Source: a virus
Virus record (IMG/VR): IMGVR_UViG_3300009503_000018
Location: 62,001 to 126,000 of that record
DNA length: 64,000 nt
Strand: one strand, 5' to 3'
Below the pieces are notes generated by a model. The model saw nothing but the letters and a program-made list of their open reading frames with translations. It was not told where the DNA came from and did not search any database. The position numbers and the translations under genes are program-made. Below, piece by piece: positions 25,381 to 32,297 of this stretch (the stretch's first letter is position 1; each line of letters starts with the position of its first letter).

Positions 25381-26372
25381 GAATTGTTTTTTTGGATAGC
25401 AATGTTTTCTTGAATTTTCTTTAACATTTCAGGATGTTCCACGAGAAAAGCTCGGGCATTGTCAGCGCCCTGTCCAATACGCTCTCCCTCAAAGGAATAC
25501 CACGCCCCTGTTTTTTCGATGACACCTGTATCGACGCCGTAATTGAGCCAGCATTTGACAACATCAAACCCCTCCCCATAGATCAAATCGAATTCCGCTT
25601 CGCGAAATGGGGGAGCGACTTTATTCTTTACGACTTTGACTTTCATTGTATGACCAATAACTTCTTCACCATTTTTCAGTGTTGTGCTCTTTCGCACGTC
25701 GAGGCGCACCGAAGCATAAAACTTTAGGGCATTTCCTCCAGTTGTTGTTTCAGGATTTCCAAACATTACTCCGATTTTCTGGCGCAATTGATTAATAAAA
25801 ATAATCGAGGATCGGTGCTTATTCAAGTTACTGGTGATCTTGCGCATCGCTTGCGACATGAGGCGAGCTTGCAAGCCCATATGCGCACTCCCCATTTCTC
25901 CCTCGATTTCTGCTTTCGGGACGAGAGCTGCTACCGAATCTACCACGATCAAGTCCACGCCGGCTTCAATAGCAAAATCAGCCATTTCTAGCGCTTGTTC
26001 CCCACTATCTGGCTGAGATACTAGTCCTTTCGACAAATCGAGTCCCAACCGCTGAGCATACTGCAAATCCAAAGCATGTTCTGCATCAATGTAATGAACT
26101 ATTCCGCCTAATGATTGGGCTCGGGCAGCAACCTGAATTGCTAATGTCGATTTCCCCGTTGCCTCGGGACCGTAAATTTCGACCATTCGTCCGCGCGGGA
26201 TACCGCCTACGCCCAATGCGTTATCAAGAGGTGGAATGCCGGTCGGAATAACTTCAACACTAGGAAGTTCTTGCTGCCCGCCCAACACAAAAGCGGACTC
26301 AGCGCCGAATTTCTTCGTAAAACCCGAAAGATAATTCTCGATGTCTTTTGATGGACTTGGTGAAGCAAACAT
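25377..26372 (-). CDS. recA: RecA recombinase
   Basis: The 331-residue protein is a bacterial-type RecA: Walker A GPEATGKST, YIDAEHALD, Walker B LIVVDSVAALVPKAE, loop L1 around GEMGSAHMGLQARLMSQAMR, and L2/FINQLRQKIG with GNPETTTGGNALKFYASVR. It catalyses homologous strand exchange and is much closer to cellular RecA than to T4 UvsX. I use ATG 26372, which has AAGGA 8 bases upstream; a GTG at 26396 is possible. It follows the probable SSB gene and overlaps the phosphoribosyltransferase gene by 4 bases. Confidence 0.96.
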   Translation of the reverse strand: MFASPSPSKDIENYLSGFTKKFGAESAFVLGGQQELPSVEVIPTGIPPLDNALGVGGIPRGRMVEIYGPEATGKSTLAIQVAARAQSLGGIVHYIDAEHALDLQYAQRLGLDLSKGLVSQPDSGEQALEMADFAIEAGVDLIVVDSVAALVPKAEIEGEMGSAHMGLQARLMSQAMRKITSNLNKHRSSIIFINQLRQKIGVMFGNPETTTGGNALKFYASVRLDVRKSTTLKNGEEVIGHTMKVKVVKNKVAPPFREAEFDLIYGEGFDVVKCWLNYGVDTGVIEKTGAWYSFEGERIGQGADNARAFLVEHPEMLKKIQENIAIQKNNS

Positions 26373-26397
26373 TTTCTTTTCCTTTGGCGGAACCACG

Positions 26398-27567
26398 TTA
26401 CCTCCACGTCACTTTAGGGCGTCTTGGTGCCGAAACCGGCATCGGCGACGGTTCAGAAGACGGCTCAGGAGTTGAAGTCACTGATTCAGGGACTCGCGGC
26501 GAAGGAACAACCGGTTTTGGACTAAGCTCGACTGGGCTTACAGGACGAGGAACGGAGTTATTAGGAGCCACTTCCGCGCTGGGCTCGACGGGCTTTGAAA
26601 AAGCTACCGATGCCGGAGCCACGGGACGCGGCGGCGTCATAAACTTTTTTGTCCGTACTGGTGTACCCGAACCAAAACTTTGAACATACGCTTGTTTTTG
26701 CTCAGGAGTCCAAACCTGAACCCACTGCGCCGGATCGGGAATATCTTCCGCCGCTTGAAGATACGCCACTACCTCTCCGGGAAGATTCGGGATTTCATCT
26801 TCAATTTCAATAAAGTATTCGCAAAACTGGGAACCCCGCGTATTATCGCGCGTTACATTCACGACACGATACCCACCAGACTCAAAGTCCCAGAATTTCT
26901 TTAGTTTCTGTTTGCGGTACAACTGACCGATGATTGAGTCCGGACCAAAATACCCCTGAATTCGGACATGACCGCCGTCCTCTTCTTCGAGGGGCTTTTG
27001 ACCTAAAGCCTTCGCGACATCGAAAACGGCAAAGTAATATCTGTCGACGGGTCCCCAAGCCTTGGCAAGGTCACGAACAGCGCTTACCTCGGGATGCTGC
27101 GCGATAACGGTAAAAAATTCGTCCTTTGCAATATTTTCGAGACCTGCCGCTTTCCGCTTTTCAGTGTACTCATCCCAAAACAACTGAGCGTGCCGGCAAA
27201 ATACACATTCGTCAGTGTCGAACACCGGCGGGACCGGCTGACCAGCGCGCGATAAAGATTTCGCTTGCTTGTTCATCTGCGTTTCACAAGCAACCATAAC
27301 CCGACGGAAATTACTATCATCGGCGGGAGCTAGTTCAACCCAGTGAACAGCCAACTTGGCGTAATAATTGACCATATCAGGCCAATGCCGGAAAAATGTG
27401 AAGCGGTTCAAATTAAAAGCGAGAAAAAACAGTCTATTCTCCGCAGCTTTCCGTTCTTCGCTTGGGAGCATACGGAACAAGTTCGGATCACGCTTAAAAT
27501 TCTTTCGTGAACCCTCTTCTCCCGGACTCTCCACGTCTACCTCTTGCGGATAATTCAACTCAACCAT
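26398..27567 (-). CDS. Possible single-stranded DNA-binding protein, 389 aa
   Basis: The protein sits directly before recA and starts the operon. Residues 1-290 form a globular domain with a cysteine pair (DECVFCRHAQLFWDEY) and a strand-rich stretch ending in FCEYFIEIEDEIP, a layout reminiscent of T4 gp32-type phage ssDNA-binding proteins. The last 90 residues are low-complexity Pro/Ser/Val/Thr with repeats of SPxP and PxPV, as in the flexible tails of SSBs, but ending basic (RRPKVTWR) rather than acidic. The assignment rests on context and overall pattern; no diagnostic motif is conclusive. The ATG follows GGAGG. Confidence 0.5.
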   Translation of the reverse strand: MVELNYPQEVDVESPGEEGSRKNFKRDPNLFRMLPSEERKAAENRLFFLAFNLNRFTFFRHWPDMVNYYAKLAVHWVELAPADDSNFRRVMVACETQMNKQAKSLSRAGQPVPPVFDTDECVFCRHAQLFWDEYTEKRKAAGLENIAKDEFFTVIAQHPEVSAVRDLAKAWGPVDRYYFAVFDVAKALGQKPLEEEDGGHVRIQGYFGPDSIIGQLYRKQKLKKFWDFESGGYRVVNVTRDNTRGSQFCEYFIEIEDEIPNLPGEVVAYLQAAEDIPDPAQWVQVWTPEQKQAYVQSFGSGTPVRTKKFMTPPRPVAPASVAFSKPVEPSAEVAPNNSVPRPVSPVELSPKPVVPSPRVPESVTSTPEPSSEPSPMPVSAPRRPKVTWR

Positions 27568-27595
27568 GTTACCTCCGTTAAAAATAACGACTCAA

Positions 27596-27633
27596 AGTAT
27601 ACCATCCATACACCACACGGGAATACTTGTCAA
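27596..27633 (-). promoter_or_regulatory. Probable sigma70-type promoter of the recombination operon
   Basis: On the minus strand TTGACA (27628-27633) is followed after 17 bp by TATGGA (27605-27610); an extended -10 TGGTATACT (TATACT at 27596-27601) lies just downstream and may be the real box. Either would start transcription 25-35 bases before the ATG at 27567, which has GGAGG. It would drive the SSB-like, recA and following genes. Confidence 0.5.
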
Positions 27634-27641
27634 GAGCATAA

Positions 27642-27875
27642 TTAATCCATTGGAACTAAAGGTGCTGTTAGTACTTTTGGTTCGTCCCACCACTGGATAT
27701 GTCCCAATGTTTCCCAACATTTAATAAAATTTACAGCCGCATTCCAATTTGGAAAATTATAGCGCTGAATAACTGGGCTGGCGAATACGGCCCGTGAATG
27801 TTCGACATACGTCAGTTCAACAGAACCGTCGTCTTGTTCTATCAGTTGAATGCCTTTTCCAAAGCCACGTGACAT
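27642..27875 (-). CDS. Hypothetical protein, 77 aa
   Basis: The small soluble protein has alternating strands (GIQLIEQDDGSVELTYVEHSRAVF) and a helix with Trp residues (WNAAVNFIKCWETLGHIQWW). ATG 27875 lies 13 bases after the stop of the 225-aa gene. The family is not recognised. Confidence 0.6.
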   Translation of the reverse strand: MSRGFGKGIQLIEQDDGSVELTYVEHSRAVFASPVIQRYNFPNWNAAVNFIKCWETLGHIQWWDEPKVLTAPLVPMD

Positions 27876-27888
27876 GTAAATGCCCTTC

Positions 27889-28566
27889 TCAATTGATATT
27901 CGACTGCAACGTCGCTCTTCGATCAGCGGCGAGAGTCCTGATACTCCAAATTTTATTGTTAAATGCGGCGGAAATCGCTTTTAATTGTCGTGTTTTATGC
28001 TGTAAGGATAACAGGTGTGTCTGGGCATCCTCGTATGAAGGAGCATAAATATACATCTCTTCTTTGAATTCCTCTGCGCTTTTCGGGGTTAATCCAATAC
28101 CGGACACTTCTGCAACATACCCTTTATACGCAATCTCAGCATATTCATCTTGATTCGCGTTTTTAGAGAAAATTAACACCGCCGCATTTTCTTTTGCAGC
28201 TACTGTCGGATTTTTTTCTCCACTCCCTTTGAGATAATACTTAGCGTACTTCTCTATATGGGCCATGTACTGCGCATAATCAATTTTTTCGAACCGATCT
28301 TTTGCCAATTCCGCGTCGATTGCCAATTGGGACCAGAAATGTTCCTGAGCTGAACACTCCCTGACTTCACGTTCTAAATCGCTTTCGTCTACCACGAGCA
28401 TCTCAGAAATGATGAATTCTTCATTTCCGTGCTCATCAGACACGACGACACGGAAATCTTGAGTCGTTTGGCCGTGGATAATAACGTTAATCGACATTGT
28501 TCGACGACGTTGGACACCCCCAGTCGATGGTGGGAGCTTCTCCGCAATCTGGAGAGCCCCCACCAT
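27889..28566 (-). CDS. Possible UvsY-like recombination mediator, 201-225 aa
   Basis: The protein has a short strand-rich N-terminus (INVIIHGQTTQDFRVVV) and then long helices: EREVRECSAQEHFWSQLAIDAE, a segment with AKYYLKGSGEKN, and a C-terminal YEDAQTHLLSLQHKTRQLKAISAAFNNKIWSIRTLAADRR. The helix-rich order and the final 'count lengths' helix recall phage recombination mediators of the UvsY type, and it lies just upstream of the SSB/RecA genes. The start is either ATG 28566 or ATG 28497; neither has a clear ribosome-binding site. This is a context-based suggestion. Confidence 0.45.
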   Translation of the reverse strand: MVGALQIAEKLPPSTGGVQRRRTMSINVIIHGQTTQDFRVVVSDEHGNEEFIISEMLVVDESDLEREVRECSAQEHFWSQLAIDAELAKDRFEKIDYAQYMAHIEKYAKYYLKGSGEKNPTVAAKENAAVLIFSKNANQDEYAEIAYKGYVAEVSGIGLTPKSAEEFKEEMYIYAPSYEDAQTHLLSLQHKTRQLKAISAAFNNKIWSIRTLAADRRATLQSNIN

Positions 28567-28603
28567 TTAACCACAACACCGGATGATGCGCCATTAGTCA
28601 GGT

Positions 28604-28816
28604 TTAACCAACGGCTACCCGATCAGCCACTTCGGTCTTGACCATCGAGAAAATATAAGTGGCCAAAAGACGAAGCCGATCGCTCTGACTCTTGGTCTGA
28701 GTCAGACCCCGAACGCCCAGCTCTTCGAGATCGCGAAGGAGAGCACGGGTTCTCTGTCGCGCACGGGGATGTAGTGCGACACCTTCGACTGTGCTTGGGA
28801 CTAGCTTATTAGCCAT
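28604..28816 (-). CDS. Small basic hypothetical protein, 70 aa
   Basis: ATG 28816 is chosen because an ideal AAAGGAGGT site lies 6 bases upstream; the frame continues further up but into tnpB-remnant sequence. The protein is basic and helical (HPRARQRTRALLRDLEELGVRG) and its codons favour G/C in third position more than its neighbours. The leader directly abuts the end of the orphan tnpB RNA-like copy B. Confidence 0.65.
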   Translation of the reverse strand: MANKLVPSTVEGVALHPRARQRTRALLRDLEELGVRGLTQTKSQSDRLRLLATYIFSMVKTEVADRVAVG

Positions 28817-28840
28817 TTCGGACCTCCTTTTTGAAATTTC

Positions 28841-28899
28841 GTGACGGCACCCCAACAGGGCTTCTCGGGATAACCCCGACGGCTCCGTCCGAGCCTAAG
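28841..28899 (-). ncRNA. Orphan tnpB RNA-like scaffold, diverged copy B
   Basis: Aligned to the tnpB end, this 59-base stretch keeps GTGACG at the outer edge and both hairpins. The second hairpin reads TCGGG-loop-CCCGA where the tnpB copy has TCAGG-loop-CCTGA, a compensatory change that keeps pairing. The first is GGCTC-loop-GAGCC. There is no intact tnpB beside it. If it is a guide RNA scaffold, the guide would come from 28840 leftward, the leader of the 70-aa gene. Confidence 0.5.
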
Positions 28900-28908
28900 C
28901 TTAATACC

Positions 28909-29033
28909 GTGACGACATCCTCAGTCAATGACAAGGACTTCTCAGGTTAACCTGAAGGCTCCGTCCAAGCCTGAGTATATTTATCGCTGCATTCACATCT
29001 CTGTCAAGTAGTAGACCACACAAACACGAGTGT
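28909..29033 (-). ncRNA. Orphan tnpB 3'-end copy A (RNA-like remnant)
   Basis: These 125 bases match the tnpB end at 21503-21627 with about six mismatches and still read the last codons of TnpB, from LLDRDVNAAIN to the stop, without any upstream reading frame. It therefore contains the last RuvC Asp but cannot make a nuclease. It lies immediately upstream (minus strand) of copy B. It may be a fossil of a second insertion or an RNA that works with the TnpB encoded 7 kb away. Confidence 0.6.
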
Positions 29034-29068
29034 AATCCACCGCCGCTTTTGATCAATCATTCTGCCAC

Positions 29069-29251
29069 TTAACCCAATTCATTATTTACGGGAACAATCC
29101 GCCAATTCAAACTAGGCATTCTCTCTCGTACATCGTCTAAGCACACTAAGATCTCCTCTAAGCTATGAGGCTCACCAAAGGGTCTCCATTCACTATACTG
29201 CTCATCTTTTAGACTCCATTCAAGAATCCACTTATCTAGTATACTGCTCAT
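29069..29251 (-). CDS. Short ORF of doubtful status, 60 aa
   Basis: The frame starts inside repeat R2 and its first 20 residues (DKWILEWSLKDEQYSEW) are encoded by repeat R1. The ancestral start, ATGGATAAG in the repeats, is CTAGATAAG here, so the current ATG is a substitute from the neighbouring copy. The region looks like a decaying duplicated gene; whether it is translated is uncertain. Confidence 0.3.
   Translation of the reverse strand: MSSILDKWILEWSLKDEQYSEWRPFGEPHSLEEILVCLDDVRERMPSLNWRIVPVNNELG
29194..29236 (-). repeat. Degenerate gene-start repeat R1
   Basis: One of three near-identical copies of a small gene's beginning, reading DKWILEWSLKDEQY on the minus strand. It lies only 3 bases from R2. 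Confidence 0.7.
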
Positions 29252-29294
29252 CTTTTAGACTCCGTTCAAGAATTCATTTATCCATCTGTGCGAC
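29240..29294 (-). repeat. Degenerate gene-start repeat R2
   Basis: This copy starts ATGGATAAATGA, so it has a stop three codons after the ATG where R3 has TGG. The rest matches R1. It shares its upstream flank GTCGCA with R3. Confidence 0.7.
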
Positions 29295-29315
29295 CGACGA
29301 ACGCGCTTTCCGTTA

Positions 29316-29585
29316 TCAACGATGTAGACCATACAAACGCTTCTCTGAGTAGTGAATGTGACACAGCCACAGATAGCCGCCCGGTGTTGGCATGCCACAC
29401 GTCCCGTCGCTGCGACAACCCGCCATGTCGCATACCGGCACGAACTGCGTCACCGCCTTACACTTTGGACACCCTTCGACGATATCGTTCAAATTAAACG
29501 GGTTTGGCGCCTTGAGAATTTTGGCCGTAGGCAATAGCGTGTCACACGCCCGACAACGACTATGGCGCGGTGTCTGCATTTTCAC
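29316..29585 (-). CDS. Multi-zinc-knuckle hypothetical protein, 89 aa
   Basis: The protein has many cysteines in pairs: CRAC, CPKC, CDMAGC, GTCG and a final LCHIH. The order suggests two small zinc-binding units, the second resembling CxxxGC...CG-P...C-x2-H sequences seen in nucleic-acid-binding phage proteins. It sits inside the decaying region between repeats R2 and R3, but its cysteine pattern is intact, which argues it is real. The function is unknown. Confidence 0.6.
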   Translation of the reverse strand: MKMQTPRHSRCRACDTLLPTAKILKAPNPFNLNDIVEGCPKCKAVTQFVPVCDMAGCRSDGTCGMPTPGGYLWLCHIHYSEKRLYGLHR

Positions 29586-29601
29586 ACCTCGCGCGGATCA
29601 A

Positions 29602-29654
29602 TGCTGCTCATTTTTTAGACCCCATTCAAAAATCCACTTATCCATTTTTGCGAC
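29602..29654 (-). repeat. Degenerate gene-start repeat R3
   Basis: Third copy, reading MDKWIFEWGLKNEQH before a TGA, 300 bases from the other two. The ATG is intact but the frame ends after 15 codons. Confidence 0.65.
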
Positions 29655-29680
29655 GACCTCTTAGTCAATTAAGGACTTCT
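29650..29680 (-). repeat. Weak tnpB-end-like trace (copy C)
   Basis: The stretch GCGACGAC...TAGTCAATT-AAGGACTTCT resembles the outer 36 bases of the tnpB end, with a two-base gap and several mismatches by eye. It covers the last bases before the VWA gene's stop. The match is short, so chance resemblance is possible. Confidence 0.3.
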
Positions 29681-30936
29681 TACGCTTGAACTGTAACGCT
29701 TTCGCCCCACGGCGCTGGGGAATGCTCTTTTGTGAATGCCCACAGCACTGGATAGTCCGGAGCTGTCTTAGGAAACGTCCCGTATCCATCTGTGAAATAA
29801 ACGAGCAGATTAGGACACAGACCGAGTTCGGCGATCTTATCGAACGCCGGACGAAAATCAGTCCCACCGCCCCCCTTGAACTTCACAGCATTGAAAACTT
29901 CATCGAATTTGTCGATTTCGGCGATTTCGTGAACCTTGGCATCGGCTGTCATGACGATAGTGCGGTCTGCAAGCATAACGACATCTCGAATTTCTGAAGC
30001 AAACTCGTTTAGAATATCCGCAGAAATAGACCCTGATGTATCAACTACGAGAACAAGAAGCGCCGCCTCTTTTTTGGCCAAACCAGGGAGGAATGTCCGA
30101 CCCCCCGCAACGCAACCAGTTAGGATTGAGCGGACTCCGCCGTGGTAATCGACCTTCTCAAAGATGTTCAATGCCTGTCCACGAATGAACTTTCGCCAGT
30201 CTACTTTTGGATCGCGTAGATGCTGGACCAAGCGCTCTACGCCGAGAGGCATTTGCCCACGCTTTTTTGCCTGGTCGGCTGCACGGATAATACGATCCGC
30301 GAGAGCGGCTTCGTCGAGATTGGGATTGGAAAAATGTGCATCCCACGAACCCATATCGCCTGCTTCTTGTTGGCAATAAGGGCAATCGGGATCGGCATCG
30401 CCCTGACCCTGGTCCGAACCTGCTTTATCCGCACCTGAACCTGAACCCGACTTTCCTTTGTTCTCATCGAGGAGTTTTTTGTAGATTTCCTCAGCCGCGA
30501 GCCCACTAAACTCTCTTCGATACAGCGTCCACTCCGGCAACTGCATGGACAGATCCTCAATGAGGATTGCATTGACAGCATAGTCACATGCGCAGTTCCA
30601 CAGCTTATGGCTCTGGTGATTTTGCCGCCTCTGGATATGCCGGAGTGCGAGATGCATTACTTCATGACATAGCACAGCTCGACGAACAGGCTTCTCCAAG
30701 GCCAAAACAAAAGCAGGATTGTAAAAGAGGTGTACTCCATCAACACCCATCGTGGGAAAGTCCCACGTCGGGATTCGACGCAGACCACACAGAAGCTGCC
30801 CAAAGAACGGCTGATTGGTTAGAAGCTGAATCGTGGCGATAGAAAGAGCGTCTTCCGCCTTTTCAATCATCTTCGGCTTTTCCGCGTCGGGCGGGATGTG
30901 TGGATGCAAAGCCTTGTGTCGAGTATTTTTATCCAT
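29680..30936 (-). CDS. VWA-domain protein with HExxH-type N-terminus
   Basis: The 418-residue protein has a putative metallopeptidase-like N-terminal half (DUF2201-like), with LCHEVMHLALRH as the HExxH signature, a Gly/Ser/Asp-rich linker (about residues 160-190) followed by CPYC, and a C-terminal von Willebrand A domain with the MIDAS motif VVDTSGSISAD and the GGGGTDF loop. Such proteins team with MoxR AAA+ ATPases, and the MoxR gene stands directly upstream with its stop overlapping this start. The pair may insert metals or remodel a protein complex during infection. The codons are richer in G/C at third positions than neighbours. Confidence 0.85.
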   Translation of the reverse strand: MDKNTRHKALHPHIPPDAEKPKMIEKAEDALSIATIQLLTNQPFFGQLLCGLRRIPTWDFPTMGVDGVHLFYNPAFVLALEKPVRRAVLCHEVMHLALRHIQRRQNHQSHKLWNCACDYAVNAILIEDLSMQLPEWTLYRREFSGLAAEEIYKKLLDENKGKSGSGSGADKAGSDQGQGDADPDCPYCQQEAGDMGSWDAHFSNPNLDEAALADRIIRAADQAKKRGQMPLGVERLVQHLRDPKVDWRKFIRGQALNIFEKVDYHGGVRSILTGCVAGGRTFLPGLAKKEAALLVLVVDTSGSISADILNEFASEIRDVVMLADRTIVMTADAKVHEIAEIDKFDEVFNAVKFKGGGGTDFRPAFDKIAELGLCPNLLVYFTDGYGTFPKTAPDYPVLWAFTKEHSPAPWGESVTVQA

Positions 30937-32204
30937 TACTTCTCCACAACCGCAGTAGCCAACCGAGACATCAACTCCGTAAATTCTACTTTAGCATGCT
31001 TTCGGAAAAAGTCAACTAGGCGAATTTCCGAAGCCAAATTCATATCTTGCAACGTCTTGACCTTAAGTTCGATCTGACCGAGTGTGCCCAAGAACTTAAA
31101 GATGTTCTGTGCTTGATGCGGATGCACAATCTTCGCAGCATGCACTTTTACCCAATGCGCGACTGCGCACGAATACGCATACTTCTGGCTTACATCCTCG
31201 GTGTCGTATTGAGGCATCTTCCCTTCATTAACGATTTCCTCCGGACACACCTTTTGGAACTGCGCAAGAAATGCCATAAACTCCGTAGTTGCTCCAGGTC
31301 CAATCAAGGGGAGAGCCAGCCGCCGGAAGTCCACATCGGACTGTGCATTAGTTTGGTCGAGAACTCGGGAATAAAATTCCCAACTTCGCGGATTCGGCTG
31401 CGCCTGTTCATCCTTCTTGAACTTTGTTGGCATGAGCGTATCGGGATACGTAGAAATCGCGCCAATAATCTCGGGACGAATCGCGTTCTCTCGCGCCCAA
31501 GCCAAAAAATCTTCGGCGTCAGTAACAATTTCAATATGCGCAACCCGATTGTTTAGGGCGGATGAAATCCGATGGACGAATGTCCCATCACCCGCCTGAT
31601 TTCCGGCGAGAACAATCATGCACCGCTTCGATAGTGCGTGAGAATGCACACGCCGGTCATACACAAGCTGCAATGCCGCGTTCTGCACCGCTTCGCATGC
31701 ATTGCTAAATTCGTCGAGGAACAAGATGGAATACACGTCATCATCCGTATTCAAATACTCCGGCTTAAACCACTGAGTAGTCTTAGACTTAGGATCAGCA
31801 AAGGGCAACCCTTTGACCTCAACTGGATCAAACAAGGCAAGGCGCACATCGTCTACACGGATATGCGCGGGAGCTGGTCCGCGCGTCACAACCGGCTTTC
31901 CATTCTCATGTGTCACTCTCGTAACGCCACGCACACACAAGGCACATCCGGTCGGAAGATGATGCTTGGGGCATCCCCGCACATGTTCTGTAGGATTAGA
32001 CGACTGGGTCTTACATCCCCCGCACTTATCGCCTGTAGCGAACTCTTCAGCTTTCTCGATCGCCATTTGATACACAATAGCGGACTTACCCACACCGGGC
32101 GGTCCATGCATAAATGGGGGGCAGGGCTGCGGAATGTTCAGAAACAACCGCAACAGAGCCTTTGCTTCGGAAATGCTGACCTTATCCACATCTCGGACAC
32201 TCAT
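30936..32204 (-). CDS. MoxR-type AAA+ ATPase
   Basis: This 422-residue ATPase has Walker A HGPPGVGKSAIVYQ, Walker B LFLDEFSNA, sensor 1 VLAGNQAGDG and an arginine finger region near NNRVAHIEI. About residues 60-95 hold an insertion with cysteines and histidines (CGGCKT, RGCPKHH, CALC) that may bind zinc. It begins an operon with its own promoter and an ideal AGGAGG site, and its VWA partner follows. MoxR proteins work as chaperones that activate or remodel other complexes; the phage target is not known. Confidence 0.88.
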   Translation of the reverse strand: MSVRDVDKVSISEAKALLRLFLNIPQPCPPFMHGPPGVGKSAIVYQMAIEKAEEFATGDKCGGCKTQSSNPTEHVRGCPKHHLPTGCALCVRGVTRVTHENGKPVVTRGPAPAHIRVDDVRLALFDPVEVKGLPFADPKSKTTQWFKPEYLNTDDDVYSILFLDEFSNACEAVQNAALQLVYDRRVHSHALSKRCMIVLAGNQAGDGTFVHRISSALNNRVAHIEIVTDAEDFLAWARENAIRPEIIGAISTYPDTLMPTKFKKDEQAQPNPRSWEFYSRVLDQTNAQSDVDFRRLALPLIGPGATTEFMAFLAQFQKVCPEEIVNEGKMPQYDTEDVSQKYAYSCAVAHWVKVHAAKIVHPHQAQNIFKFLGTLGQIELKVKTLQDMNLASEIRLVDFFRKHAKVEFTELMSRLATAVVEK

Positions 32205-32224
32205 AATAATTCCTCCTACATCCC

Positions 32225-32253
32225 CTTATACTAGGGAAAATGCCAAAAGTCAA
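32225..32253 (-). promoter_or_regulatory. Sigma70-type promoter for the MoxR-VWA genes
   Basis: TTGACT (minus strand, 32248-32253) and TATAAG (32225-32230) are 17 bp apart. Transcription would start near 32218, just ahead of the AGGAGG site at 32211-32217. It is back to back with the ligase promoter. Confidence 0.65.
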
Positions 32254-32262
32254 GAGCGAGAT

Positions 32263-32291
32263 TTGACAGAACAACATGTTCCAGGTATACT
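32263..32291 (+). promoter_or_regulatory. Sigma70-type promoter of the ligase gene, leaderless geometry
   Basis: Consensus TTGACA (32263-32268) and TATACT (32286-32291) with a 17-bp spacer. The ATG of the ligase gene starts 6 nt after the -10 box, so the mRNA would begin at or within a base of the ATG. No Shine-Dalgarno site is present. Confidence 0.75.
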
Positions 32292-32297
32292 ATAAGT

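Noticed and set aside
29680-32204. Reading the MoxR-VWA pair as a bacterial antiphage island
   Set aside because: The genes lie in a continuous phage gene block with phage-type overlaps, and no other defence gene is near; phage ownership is the simpler view.
31638-32234. Rightward 198-aa ORF opposite the MoxR gene
   Set aside because: The minus-strand gene has complete AAA+ motifs; the rightward ORF has no recognisable domain and would begin within its partner's coding region.
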